Positions 1 through 9,299 of a stretch of 64,000 nt of DNA are shown here, in pieces. A program made the position numbers and the translations under genes. The DNA is from Limisphaerales bacterium (lineage in GTDB: Bacteria > Verrucomicrobiota > Verrucomicrobiia > Limisphaerales > AAA164-E04), in contig JAMASS010000004.1 in the NCBI GenBank assembly GCA_024761205.1, forward strand, positions 248,001-312,000, in the 5' to 3' direction. Under the pieces are notes generated by a model. The model was not told the DNA's origin. It worked only from the letters and a program-made list of their open reading frames with translations, and ran no database searches. The first letter of the stretch is position 1. The number at the start of each line of letters is the position of its first letter.

Positions 1-330
1 GCTCCGAAGATGTTGGCCGAGGGCCTCCTCGCGATTTTCCTGTTGCGGCTGAGTATGTTTGTCAACGATCGGGCCATTTTATCCGGATTCTCCATCACCA
101 AGGAGATTTGCCGAGGATCGGAATCTCGGTGTGGGGCGAGGTGCCGGCTTCAATAATTGACCATCGGGTTTCTTTTGATACCGGGAAGTATCTTCCGGGC
201 GAAACGTCATCGGCTGCATTTACGGAATTCTGATCTTTTGTCCGGCGTCGTGGCGTAGGGACAAGATGGCGTTCGGGCTTGTTTGAGGGGGACTGTCCCA
301 ATTGCTCGGTTCCGATTGCATTGACCTGAT
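1..330. other. No intact gene; eroded DNA at the left edge
   Basis: Only short frames are present and none has a recognisable domain. A minus-strand frame at 95-301 has protein-like composition (it includes YFPVSKETRW) but is broken on both sides. I cannot name it. It may be the tail of an eroded gene that begins outside the window. Confidence 0.4.
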
Positions 331-1320
331 GTGGGGGCGAGTTTTTTGGGGCTACAATTTGGAATCAATGTACGATTGAACCGAAGATATTTTTTCGTGA
401 ACTGGGATATCGATGGCCCTTATTGGAAGAGCCAGGAGACTCAGCGAGGCTTCGGCTGGAAGCTTGGACGCTACGTAAAGGGAGTGAGGTTCGGTGAAAT
501 CGGCGGATTCGTTTAGCGTTCGCTGACTCGAGCGTCCTACGTGGTTGAGTTGGAGACAGCGGTCGATTTTGAGTCGGAGATGGAGGCGGGCGGTAAAATT
601 TCCGTGACGGCGGCGAAGTTGAATTTCGCTGGGGCGGGGACATTCATCGACTTGCCTTGGCCGCCGAACACTGACAACAAGAGGCGGTTTTCAACCGCTT
701 CAGTATTTGGAATCAGGAAACGAGCGGCAACGGATTGGCGTTGTGGCTCGGTGATTTAGTCATTAACGGGACGCACTTTGATTTTGACACCGATCCCAAT
801 TGGCTAGGGGTTAGGAACCAGACCCGATTTGTTGAGCGAGTCATCCGGCTATATCATTGGCATGGGAATCTCTCAGAAAGTGATGCCGCCATTCAGTCAA
901 AGGTGCACATCGGAGGGGGGAGATTTGGCGAGACGAACACATCAAGGAGAGAACCGTGATCAGCAACGAAACTGTTTGGCGGTCCTGTCGGAGGCGCTCT
1001 AGCCCGGATTCCTCGCTAGTAGAGATGGCCAGATGACTACCATGAGACGACGGCTAAGATTTTGAGGGCTTCTCGAGGATGGGGCGGCGGCCCAGCCTGT
1101 CCGCACTCCCTTCGGCATGGCTGGCCAAACCGGCAATCAACGACTAAGACCTCCAGTCCAAAGTCAAGGACACCGGTCACTTTCAGAATTTTGTACCGCA
1201 AATGGTCGGCGAGTTTCACCTCAAACGATCAGACACCTATCGTCTGACGATTAAACCGATTCGCAAGGCACGAGGCACCATCATGGATATTACGTCGGAT
1301 TCGGCTGATTCCCTTGGCGA
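331..1320 (+). pseudogene. Eroded exported or carbohydrate-binding-like protein
   Basis: Pieces in different plus-strand frames read like one former protein. One piece runs from about 690 to 960 (GLALWLGDLVINGTHFDF, then NWLGVRNQTRF). Another runs from about 1190 to 1290 (MVGEFHLKRSDTYRLTIKP, then GTIMDI). The second resembles the end of secreted sulfatase- or sugar-binding-type proteins, where a beta-strand segment such as LTVKP followed by an MDI/MNL motif closes the fold. Several stops and frame changes separate the pieces, and no start or signal peptide is left. The family is inferred from motif memory only. Confidence 0.35.
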
Positions 1321-1350
1321 AATAGTGGCAGATCATTCCCCGTGCTCCAG

Positions 1351-1840
1351 TCAGTCCTCGAGGTTCAACAACTGCTTCCAGGAAAGTCCGTCAGAGAATC
1401 CACCCTCCTTTGCATTCGCGGCCAAAACCCGATGACAAGGTACAATCAAGGGAATGGGATTGGCCCCGCAAGCACGAGCGACGGCGCGATCCCCTCCCGG
1501 ACAATTCACTCGTTCCGTAACTTGTCTATAGCTCAAAGCCCAACCACAGGGAATCGTCCGCTGGGCTTCCCATACATTGAGCTAAAAGGCGACGCACCCG
1601 AAGATCAAGTGGCGGCAATTCTCCCATCGGTAAGGCTTGCAGCCCCTGTTTCAGAGCGGCAATCGCCTGATCGAGCCATTCTTTCGAATCACGGCCGGGG
1701 CTCCGTATTCGCAGGAAGCCGCAGCGCATGCACCCGATTTCGCACCGTTTAATCCAGAAATTTGACAGCGCACAAACCGCACTCGGAAAGCTCGACTCGG
1801 GAAAATGCCATCACTAGTTGGAACCCGATAGGTGGCCATC
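1351..1840 (-). pseudogene. ogt: Frameshifted methylated-DNA-[protein]-cysteine S-methyltransferase (Ogt/MGMT)
   Basis: The C-terminal half is clear on the minus strand (1351-1536 and just upstream). It has SYRQVTERV, then the active-site motif IVPCHRVL with the alkyl-accepting Cys, then GGFSDGLSWKQLLNLE before the stop. Just upstream, WEAQRTIPCGWALSYRQ lies in the same frame, while the preceding LPPLDLR and WLDQAIAAL lie in another. At least one frameshift therefore falls near 1570-1590. A second break near 1730 separates the N-terminal MATYRVPTSDGIF segment. An intact Ogt would be about 160-180 residues and repair O6-alkylguanine. The conserved active site shows that loss was recent. Confidence 0.8.
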
Positions 1841-1859
1841 TCCAGTGCCGTCTACACGC

Positions 1860-2366
1860 CTAGAACTGTCCCTGCAACAAGGCAAAGATGCCGAACAAAA
1901 GCACGAGCAAGAAAGCAAAGAGCATCAAAAAGCGGTTTCTAGCAATGCGTCGTTCATAACGCAGCGGCCGAATCCCTTGAATGCTCCCGGCCACTAGGTA
2001 GTTCACAAATTTTGACTGCGCGGTGGGTGAGTGTCGAAAAAGCGCCTGGGCTCGACGCCACAGCTGGACCAGATCGAGCTTTTTGACACCATGTTCGTTG
2101 TAGTGAGCGGAAGAGATATCCAACGATTCAGGTGCCTTGATTGGTTCCTTATCCACCGGTTCAAAGACCAACTCCTGATTCGAAGAAAAGGGGTTACGAG
2201 CCGGGATCTCTCGCGGGCGTATCGTGGAACGGACGCGGGGAAACCGCTCGGTTTCCCGCGCTTCGACATCAAGTGCGGTGATCTGACTCTCGAGCGCGCG
2301 AAGTTGCTTCTGCAAGGCTCGCTCCCGTTCCCTGATTGGATCGCTCCGACGCTGAAAGACTCCCAT
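1860..2366 (-). CDS. Coiled-coil protein with a C-terminal membrane anchor
   Basis: This is a 168-residue protein of unknown family. The start chosen is the ATG giving MGVFQRRSDPIRERERAL, because the open frame upstream has no protein-like composition and runs into the neighbouring gene. The N-terminal third is a charged heptad-like helix (residues about 10-45, RERERALQKQLRALESQ). A basic linker follows (SDPIRERERAL to RFPRVRSTIRP), then a globular middle ending in LWRRAQALFRHSPT. The last 30 residues are a basic stretch (RRIARNRFL) and one membrane helix (LMLFAFLLVLLFGIFALL). It follows the gene at 2408-3106 on the same strand after a 41-base gap, so the two probably form an operon. The paired architecture suggests partner proteins, possibly a tethered coiled-coil complex. 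That is inference. Confidence 0.75.
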   Translation of the reverse strand: MGVFQRRSDPIRERERALQKQLRALESQITALDVEARETERFPRVRSTIRPREIPARNPFSSNQELVFEPVDKEPIKAPESLDISSAHYNEHGVKKLDLVQLWRRAQALFRHSPTAQSKFVNYLVAGSIQGIRPLRYERRIARNRFLMLFAFLLVLLFGIFALLQGQF

Positions 2367-2407
2367 GCTGACCTCGGCACCAATGAAACAATTGAATCCG
2401 TTAGTGG

Positions 2408-3106
2408 CTAAAATATCCGCCAAGCCAGCACTCCAACCGTAAGCAGGCCGATCAGCACCAGCGGCCAGGTCAAAGCAAATCCCAATCGACACAACTGCCC
2501 AAAAGACAGCCCAGCCATTGATACAAGATTCGAAGATTGGCCCTTCGCCCTTTGATCGCCAGCAGCCGTGGACATCTCCTTGCCATTGAGAAAAGACCAC
2601 TTGATGCGCGCAGCATTCCACTCCATTCGGGCATTTTCGATCGCCGTTAACGCTCGAGTCAGCTCCACTTCCACATTCTCCGCAGTCCAAGATTCTTCGG
2701 AAAAAGCACTAATTTTCTCAAGTGCCTCGCGGAAATCCACCAACGCCTTGCCCATCTGCGTGGCGTCCCGCCGAACCGACAATTCAGCCTCCTCCAAAAG
2801 CGCAATCCCGCGAGTCAAATGCTGGACCATCTCGGATTTTCCATCATGGAACTCCTTTCGTCGTCGTCGAGTCTCTTCGAGCGCAACTCGTTGCTGCTCC
2901 AGTTCCTCCTGTTGGCGCTTGAGTTGCAAAAGACGCAAATGTGTATCTCCTACCTTGGCCTCCAGCTCCTGCCGCGTCGGCAAGGCACTGGTCGGTTGCG
3001 CCGGAGTGCTTTCCCTCATCTCTTTCAGTGAACCGGTCAGAGCTGTCTGTTGGGACTGTTGAAACTCACGATCTATGAAATCCGTATCATCGAACTGCGA
3101 AGCCAT
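2408..3106 (-). CDS. Coiled-coil protein with a C-terminal transmembrane helix
   Basis: This is a 232-residue protein of unknown family. The start chosen is the second in-frame ATG (MASQFDDTDFID). A longer start six codons upstream is possible. Residues about 45-100 form a long coiled coil (LEAKVGDTHLRLLQLKRQQ and the EELEQQRVALEETRRR region). A second helical segment follows (LTRGIALLEEAELSVRRD). The C-terminus has a hydrophobic helix (LTWPLVLIGLLTVGVLAWRIF region) that should anchor it in the inner membrane with the bulk in the cytoplasm. It lies upstream of the 168-residue coiled-coil gene, and both have the same coil-then-anchor layout. No signal peptide or catalytic motif is visible. The frame is clean, unlike the surrounding DNA, which argues that the protein is still used. 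Confidence 0.8.
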   Translation of the reverse strand: MASQFDDTDFIDREFQQSQQTALTGSLKEMRESTPAQPTSALPTRQELEAKVGDTHLRLLQLKRQQEELEQQRVALEETRRRRKEFHDGKSEMVQHLTRGIALLEEAELSVRRDATQMGKALVDFREALEKISAFSEESWTAENVEVELTRALTAIENARMEWNAARIKWSFLNGKEMSTAAGDQRAKGQSSNLVSMAGLSFGQLCRLGFALTWPLVLIGLLTVGVLAWRIF

Positions 3107-3124
3107 GAGCGTAATGTATTCCAA

Positions 3125-3539
3125 AGCCGTCCGTCTGTAAAGCCGCGGCTGGAAACTGGCTCAAAAAAACCGGCCGGCGCTGGCTGTGCGCAAAGCGCAT
3201 CCGTCCGAGGGCTCTTTCGAACGATTTCCTCTCTCAACCACAGGATTTTAAATCCGACTCACTCTTGATGACAGCGAATTGAAACATACACTACCTGCTC
3301 ATTTCCAATGAGTTATCTATCGAATCTCGTTTCCACGCCCGACGGAAGTGATAGAGGACGGCGAGCAAAGGGCGAAAAAGACTTGCCAACGGCTAGGTTT
3401 TCCCTTGATTGCAGTGTGCGGCGTCTCCACGTCGGGTCGCTCACCCCATGCAATAGCCTGAATCAAAGCATTGGGGGCAAGCTTCTCCCAGTGCTCGGGC
3501 GAAAAGGTGGGAACGTTTTGCGTTTACCTGCGCACTGTA
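3125..3539. other. Stretch without a recognisable gene
   Basis: This holds the upstream region of the coiled-coil operon, followed by short plus-strand frames with no identifiable motif. Part of it may belong to the eroded gene that is recognisable from about 3540. Confidence 0.3.
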
Positions 3540-4140
3540 ATCAACGGCCCGATGCCATACACTCAGCGGCGTCGGTCGTTATTGGAAAATTCCAAACGGT
3601 TACAGCGAACAACGATATGAATATCTCCATTACCTGCTTCAAGCGCTAGCGAATGCCGGCCACCAAACCCTTCAAGCCGCCCTTCCAATCTTCGGCAAGA
3701 CTTCAGCCTGTAGCATCATCATTGCTATTTTGTCGGTCCGGACAGCCAATAATGTGGACACGGGTTGGGACAGTTATTATGACGATGTGAAGCGCGCGAA
3801 CTTTCGTTGAACAGGTCTGCTTAAACCTAGAAGCAAGCGATTACGCTCAGGCAAAGCTGGATGTCGCAAACGGTTTGCAAACGTGCTCTACGGCAGTCGG
3901 GATTGCCTTGGTTAGTTGCGTCGGGTTACCGCAACTTAGCGCCGTGTTACCCTACTACCCGGGGCCGTTGCCCATCCTGCCTCCTGCTGCCGGGCCTCCT
4001 AAGTTTCCAGTTAAAATTACAGTGCCTTCTTTTGGCGCCGCTTTAGCCGAGCAGGCGGTTTGCTGAGCGGTCTATTATGACGACCTAAAAGACAAAAACG
4101 CCGTTGCCAGACGACTCGCAACATGCAAGTCAGTGAACGC
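3540..4140 (+). pseudogene. Eroded plus-strand gene of unknown family
   Basis: One frame reads well from about 3545 to 3808 (LSGVGRYWKIPNGYSEQ, later SYYDDVKRANF) and ends in a TGA. Another frame at 3875-4066 encodes hydrophobic sequence rich in Pro and Gly (PYYPGPLPILPPAAGPPKF). A third at about 4070-4140 reads VYYDDLKDKNAVARRLATC. The tag YYDD(V/L)K occurs twice, about 300 bases apart, which suggests a duplicated Cys-containing module around a hydrophobic centre. Several frame changes are required to join the parts. The function is unknown. Confidence 0.4.
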
Positions 4141-4230
4141 CGCTCGACGGTGGGATGCGCGCATCCCCTGACACTTCCTCAATCAACGCCGAAGCCGGTG
4201 ACTTCAAAGCCGACGAGATAGGACCGAAAA

Positions 4231-4800
4231 ATGAAGCAGCTCATCGAACGGTTCCAAGAAGATTTCCGAGATTTCGTCAAAGCGCTCAAAGAACTGAACT
4301 CTTAACGCTTGGATTTGCGTGGCTTTGCACACCTTTCTCGTCGTCTTCATCGTTCGCTGGAGCTTTCAAAACCATCAACTCGGCAAGGAGAACCGTGAGG
4401 AAATCCAAAAGCTCGATGAATGGGAGCGGCGTCTCGAACGGGAGAAGAACGAACTGGAGAGAAACCGTCAGGGCATCGCTCGGGACGAGGAGCAAGCGAA
4501 TGGCGAGCAACGGGACCGGCTCACCGCTCCCGCTATCCGAGGTGAACCCGAATCGTCTCCAACCGGAGGCAGCAGCGGATACACCGCCGCAAGCATTTGA
4601 CAGGGAAGCCGCCATGGAGGAAGCCTTAACGCAAATGCCTGCGGAGGAGCGGCATATGATCGGATGAGGTCGGAGGCGCAAAACTACGCAAGTGGCAAAC
4701 CAACTGCGGCTCGAAAAGGAGGCGACCAAAGAGCGCGAAGGCAGGTAGAGGCGTTCGCGCAAGAACAAGCAGTCTTTTTATCGGACTGCGCCGTCCGTTC
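4231..4800 (+). pseudogene. Frameshifted small membrane coiled-coil protein
   Basis: The gene opens with ATG at 4231 (MKQLIERFQEDFRDFVKAL) and stops after 24 codons. Changing frame at that point gives a continuous product: a membrane helix (LHTFLVVFIVRWSFQNHQL), then a strongly charged helix (DEWERRLEREKNELERNRQ) up to 4600. A further charged helix in another frame (NQLRLEKEATKEREGR) follows near 4690-4740. One membrane segment plus a coiled coil recalls the intact pair at 1860-3106, but no sequence similarity is obvious. It is probably dead because at least two frame changes are needed. Confidence 0.45.
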
Positions 4801-5020
4801 CAAGCAACAAAAATCTCGAACCACTCTCTCTAGGTATTTTGTATCCTCTGCAAGGATTCGGGGTTTATTTTTTAGCAGCGGTCGGAGCAAACTCGCTTCC
4901 TTGTGTGCGGATGCACCCATCCATCAAAACAATAAATCCTCCTTGAAATACCATATAAAATAGTGCAAGTCTCTCGTTTAGGAACAGTGAAGTGCTAATA
5001 TAACGGCGCACTTAAATATT

Positions 5021-5390
5021 ATGAGTACAGCAATCGGTATCTATGATAAATTAATAGAGCATGCTAGTTATCAAGGTGCAGATAGAGATGCCACCGCTCC
5101 TAAGAGGAAATACCGCATTCATCGCTCTTCAGCAAGCGGTTGAGGAACTGACTCGTTCAGCGCCAGCAGATCACGGCGTGATGATTGATGCCTTCAATAT
5201 TTCAGTCGAAAATGTCAGCTATTATAAGCCACATACGCTTTGATTCGACGGCATCAATCACGAGAGGCATCAAACTTCCGTAGTCTGTCATTTTAGACAA
5301 CTAGTGGCCCGAGTGATCCATCGTCCGAAGGATGCGGGCCGAGGGCGAATCATTACGGCTTCAAGGCGGGCACTGAGTGAAGATGTCCCG
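5021..5390 (+). pseudogene. Eroded small conserved hypothetical protein
   Basis: A good ATG start at 5021 gives MSTAIGIYDKLIEHASYQG and stops after about 40 codons. Moving to the frame that opens at 5061 gives a protein-like run: LQQAVEELTRSAPADHGVM, then FNISVENVSYYKPHTL. A TGA follows, and the same frame continues FDGINHERHQTSVVCHFRQL and VARVIHRPK. One frameshift plus one stop breaks what was probably a protein of about 120 residues. I do not recognise the family. Confidence 0.4.
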
Positions 5391-5415
5391 ATTTTCCATC
5401 CCCACCCGCCTCTGC

Positions 5416-6237
5416 TCATTGAGCCGAGGCAGTTTGAGAAAGCGGAATGTTGACTACTTGGCCAATTTTAAGTGCCTTGGGTCGGAGACCGGGATTGACC
5501 TTTTGTATTGCATTCACCTGCAACCGATACTGCCGAGCCAACGAATAGAACGTATCCCCCGAACGCAGCACATGTTTGAGGAACATGCGCTGTTGTCTCG
5601 GAGCCGGGTGAGTCGCGTTTTGGGAGGTTGCCGCCGTCCGAAGTTCGCCGTCCCGTGTGGGCCGTGGATTGCTCGGCGAAGTTCTCGAAGGAGCGTTCTC
5701 TCGTGAACTCGACGCCGTCCCACTCGAGGACACTCCCTGAGCCAATGCCCGTTTAAGCTTGGAGATTTGTCCCTGAAGTTGTGACACGATGTTCGTCAAT
5801 CTTTGATTGTCCTTGAGCAGCGCCTTCATGTCAGTCTCGAACCTCTGATTCACCGGTGGCAGGGTGACTTCGCTCGCGATCGCCATTTTGCAGGCATGAA
5901 TGTGGTCCCTAATCTGTTCCGCCATAGGATGATCCTTCTGAAAGCTCAGCATCTTCTCGAAGTGATAAATAGCCTGTGCGTAATTCCCAAACTGCTTGGA
6001 ATTGAGGTAGCCCAACTCCAGGTGAGCGGCGGCCGAAGCCGGAATGACCAACAATGACTTCTCAAACGCCTCCGCTGCTCCACGATAATCGTAGCTGTAG
6101 AGACGTTTCTTCCCCATCAAATAGTGGGTTTCCTTTTCCTCATCCACGGAAGAAGTCGTGAAACGTCCACAACCTCCCCCAGAGACCATTAACATCGCGA
6201 ACAACAAGAGAGTTCCGATCTGAGTGCGCCAATTCAT
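5416..6237 (-). CDS. LysM- and TPR-containing exported lipoprotein (putative)
   Basis: This is a 273-residue envelope protein. The N-terminus is a signal peptide (TQIGTLLLFAMLMVSGGGC) with Cys24 as the likely lipidated residue, although Gly at -3 is a weak lipobox. Residues about 40-105 carry TPR-like helices (AAEAFEKSLLVIPASAAAH and NYAQAIYHFEKML). A coiled-coil stretch follows (MKALLKDNQRLTNIVSQLQ), then a low-complexity Ser/Thr/Pro linker. The LysM domain lies at about residues 220-268 (VLRSGDTFYSLARQYRL, VNPGLRPKALKIGQVVNIP). LysM binds peptidoglycan, so the protein probably links the outer membrane or periplasm to the cell wall. It is transcribed divergently from the ABC exporter gene that starts near 6418. 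An SD-like TAAGG lies just before the ATG. Confidence 0.85.
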   Translation of the reverse strand: MNWRTQIGTLLLFAMLMVSGGGCGRFTTSSVDEEKETHYLMGKKRLYSYDYRGAAEAFEKSLLVIPASAAAHLELGYLNSKQFGNYAQAIYHFEKMLSFQKDHPMAEQIRDHIHACKMAIASEVTLPPVNQRFETDMKALLKDNQRLTNIVSQLQGQISKLKRALAQGVSSSGTASSSRENAPSRTSPSNPRPTRDGELRTAATSQNATHPAPRQQRMFLKHVLRSGDTFYSLARQYRLQVNAIQKVNPGLRPKALKIGQVVNIPLSQTASAQ

Positions 6238-6417
6238 GGGCCTTACAATAATCCATTCTTATCGTGAATGCAATGCACCGATCTCAGCGTGGCTCAATTT
6301 CCGGCCCTCAAGGAGATTTTTCTCATTGCCCCCAGGGATATATTCTCACTCTCCGAGGTGCCACCGGCAAAAACACCTATTGAACAATCCCCCCATAATC
6401 ACCATGATGCCCAGTCT

Positions 6418-8235
6418 GTGAGGCATCACCACGGTTCACAATCGCCACTCCAAGCCACTTACCGCGCCCATCGTCGCTCTACCTGGGAGATTTTAAAACG
6501 GGTGTCCCATTATATTCGCCCCTACAAGTTAATGGCTGTCGGCACAGTCGGCTGTGCCATCCTCTCGCTCGGATTTACTTTCGTTTACCCTAAGCTCACC
6601 CAATACATTATTGACGAAGTGGTCGGCAATCAACGGGCCGACCAGCTCCCCGCGGTGATCGCCGGTCTCATCGGCGCCTTTTTTCTGCGGGAGTTTTTCA
6701 ACAGTCTGCGAATCATGATCAATAATCATTTCGAGCAGAACGTGATCTTTGACATGCGCCTGGAAGTCTACGAACGGTTGCAACGCCTTCCCGTCCAATA
6801 CTTTGATCAAAGGGCCTCTGGTGATCTGATGACCCGAGTCATTGAAGACGTCAATGCGGTGGAACGGGTGCTGATCGACGGCACCGAACAGGGCACAGTC
6901 GCGTTTCTCAGCGTCGTTGGCGTGCTCACCATCTTGTTTTTCCAAAACGCCACCCTAGCCCTAGTCACGGTGATCACCTTCCCTTTCCTGATCGCCGGCG
7001 CCCTGATTTACACACTGACCGCGCATGGCCGTTATCGACGACAACGGGAAGCAGCCTCCGCCATGAACTCCCTACTCATGGACAATCTCCAGGGCATTCG
7101 TCAAATCAAGGCTTTTGGTCGGCTTGACCACGAAGACGCTCGCTTCGCCGATCAGGCCGATGGTCTCCGACAAGGAACCCTAGGGGTGATGAGGGCTTGG
7201 GCCATGTATTCACCCTCCATGTCCTTTATTAATTCCTTGGGTACGGCCCTAGTTCTCTGGGTTGGCGGCGGCCAAGTGATCGCCGGTGAAATGTTGATCG
7301 GTGAACTCGTTGGCTTCGTGCTCTTTTTGGCCTTGCTCTACGATCCGGTTTCCCGCCTGCACGGTCTCAACCAAATGATGCAGGCCGCACGGGCCGCCGG
7401 AGAACGAGTGTTCGATATTCTCGACCAGGACAGGGAACGTCCCGACCGTACCGGCACACTCCGTTTGCCGATCCAGGGTGCCATTCGCTACCAGGACGCG
7501 GGCTTCAACTACACGGAAGAACGAAACACCTTGCAGTCTGTCAACCTCAAAGCCGACCCCGGCGAGATGATCGCCTTGGTCGGTCCCACTGGCGCCGGCA
7601 AGTCGTCCCTAGTTAATCTGCTCCCCGCCTTCTATGAGCTTTCCAGCGGCAAGATCACGATCGACGAACAAGACATTTCCAACCTTTCCCTCACGTCGCT
7701 TCGTTCGGCCATCAGCGTGGTCAGCCAAGAATCTTTTCTCTTTAATGGCACCGTCAGGGAAAATATCCTGTATGGCAAGCTCGAGGCGACTGAGAAGGAA
7801 CTCCTCGCCGCGACCAAGGCGGCCAATTGCCACCAATTCATCACCGAACTTCCGGACGGCTACGACTCACACGTAGGTGAGCGCGGCGTCAAGCTCAGCG
7901 TCGGTGAAAAACAACGCATTAGCATTGCCCGCGCCCTCCTCAAGGACAGTCCCATCCTCATTCTCGACGAGGCTACCGCCAGCGTGGATACAGCCACCGA
8001 AAAGCTCATTCAAGAAGCCCTCGAACGCTTGATGTCAGGCCGAACATCCTTTGTCATCGCTCACCGGCTCAGCACGATTCGCAACGCCGATCAGATCTTG
8101 GTCATGAACAATGGCCGCATTATTGAACAGGGCACCCACGAATCGCTAATCCAACAAGAAGGCGTGTACGCCAAACTAGCGCAGATTCAAAACACGACTT
8201 TCATCGAGGAAAGCTTTGACAAGCTCTCGCTCTAG
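6418..8235 (+). CDS. ABC exporter, MsbA/lipid-A-exporter-like (fused membrane and ATPase domains)
   Basis: This is a type IV ABC half-transporter that should act as a homodimer in the inner membrane. The membrane domain covers about residues 25-310 and has the usual helices (MAVGTVGCAILSLGFTFVY, LALVTVITFPFLIAGALIY). The nucleotide-binding domain has Walker A GPTGAGKSS (about residue 389), Q-loop (SVVSQESFLFNGT), signature LSVGEKQR (about 493), Walker B ILILDEATA and H-loop IAHRLST. The frame is open back to an ATG at 6268. I prefer the GTG at 6418, which gives 605 residues, close to MsbA length, and leaves room for a promoter before the divergent lipoprotein gene at 6237. Neither start has a strong SD. 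The substrate cannot be read from sequence. Lipid A/lipid or peptide export is a family-based guess. Confidence 0.85.
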   Translation: MRHHHGSQSPLQATYRAHRRSTWEILKRVSHYIRPYKLMAVGTVGCAILSLGFTFVYPKLTQYIIDEVVGNQRADQLPAVIAGLIGAFFLREFFNSLRIMINNHFEQNVIFDMRLEVYERLQRLPVQYFDQRASGDLMTRVIEDVNAVERVLIDGTEQGTVAFLSVVGVLTILFFQNATLALVTVITFPFLIAGALIYTLTAHGRYRRQREAASAMNSLLMDNLQGIRQIKAFGRLDHEDARFADQADGLRQGTLGVMRAWAMYSPSMSFINSLGTALVLWVGGGQVIAGEMLIGELVGFVLFLALLYDPVSRLHGLNQMMQAARAAGERVFDILDQDRERPDRTGTLRLPIQGAIRYQDAGFNYTEERNTLQSVNLKADPGEMIALVGPTGAGKSSLVNLLPAFYELSSGKITIDEQDISNLSLTSLRSAISVVSQESFLFNGTVRENILYGKLEATEKELLAATKAANCHQFITELPDGYDSHVGERGVKLSVGEKQRISIARALLKDSPILILDEATASVDTATEKLIQEALERLMSGRTSFVIAHRLSTIRNADQILVMNNGRIIEQGTHESLIQQEGVYAKLAQIQNTTFIEESFDKLSL

Positions 8236-8249
8236 CCCAAAGGCAATAT

Positions 8250-9270
8250 CCTTAGCAATGTGCCCGCTTTGCGGCCTCCGTTCGAGCTTGAACCTGCTCT
8301 CCGAACAACCTCAAAGCAGTCCTGATTCCCTTGACATGCACATCTTCGGAACCACAGGACGACGTCTGCGACACTACATACTCCAAACTTGCTACCCGCT
8401 TTTTCCTGCAACAAAGCATCGAGCATGGAGTCCTGTTACCGGATGGCGATCTCGGCTGCATTCGCGGATTCAAGCACTGCCTTCCTCCTCGGCTTGAGCT
8501 GTAAATCGGCAACCAGTTTTCGTCAGTCCCGAGCATCCATCAATCCCACCCGCTTGATCTCAGCACGCCGCACCTCCCGCTGTGCGGCACCAACCACATC
8601 GCCCGAGATGATAAATAAAAGCTCGTCGGCACCTAAGTCGTAAACACCTCTGATCCTGCTGAGAACACCCTCTTAGATATTCCCAACGACATTGATGTTT
8701 TCCACGGTCTCTTGGATCCGCTCTTCGAGCAACTTCTTCCTAAAATACAATTCACATCCAAATGGGCGGCGTGCTTTTTGACGACAATCTCCTTCCCCAA
8801 CGCCTTCAAGCATCCCCCCCAACGAAAGAGGAATTATATCGACAGCTTGGCGTGCTGTCTTGGATTTGCTGCTACTTCGGACACGAAATGAGAAGAGTCT
8901 ACCCGCATAAAAGCACCGGGAAAAGGGATGCCGCCGACAGTGTCACGGTCATCGAGTTGATGAATATGTCCCCCCACTTGAGGCAGCGGCCGCCAAGTGG
9001 TTTGAAGCGCAAGTATAGGCCAAAGTCCGCCATTGCAGTCACTGCAGAGGCACGAGCGCGCGCAAGACTCCCACCGCCAAGCCGATGCCTACTAATGCCC
9101 GCAGATTGCCGAAGCGACCTCAGCGTGCGCACCGGCACGGCTTGGAGCGTTCCAAAGTGCGCCGCAAATGGGCAATCGCCGTTACCTGTGTTTGACCGAG
9201 CCTCAAGGGCGGGGCGAGCAATGAAACCGCACCGAGAATATCGGCGTCAGCCAAAAGACCGCCTGCTTCA
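8250..9270 (-). pseudogene. Eroded minus-strand gene of unknown family
   Basis: Minus-strand frames contain protein-like blocks in successive frames. About 8690-8540 reads RIRGVYDLGADELLFIISG, then DVVGAAQREVRRAEIKRVG. About 8540-8380 reads LVADLQLKPRRKAVLESA and DSMLDALLQEKAGSKFGV. About 8380-8260 reads SLEYVVSQTSSCGSEDVHV and GIRTALRLFGEQVQARTEA. In-frame stops and shifts separate the blocks. Another run at 8899-9138 (GLYLRFKPLGGRCLKWGDI) may belong to the same gene or to its neighbour. I do not recognise the family. Confidence 0.4.
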
Positions 9271-9299
9271 GGCTTAGGCCGTGCGAAGGCAAGGACGCC

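Noticed and set aside
2031-2411. Plus-strand ORF of 126 codons opposite the coiled-coil gene
   Set aside because: It is a shadow of the minus-strand gene, with no start signal or family.
1860-2690. The full 276-codon frame as the coiled-coil protein
   Set aside because: Codons 1-108 overlap the neighbouring gene in another frame and are Cys/Gly/Trp-rich without protein-like pattern. The ATG at 2366 is the better start.
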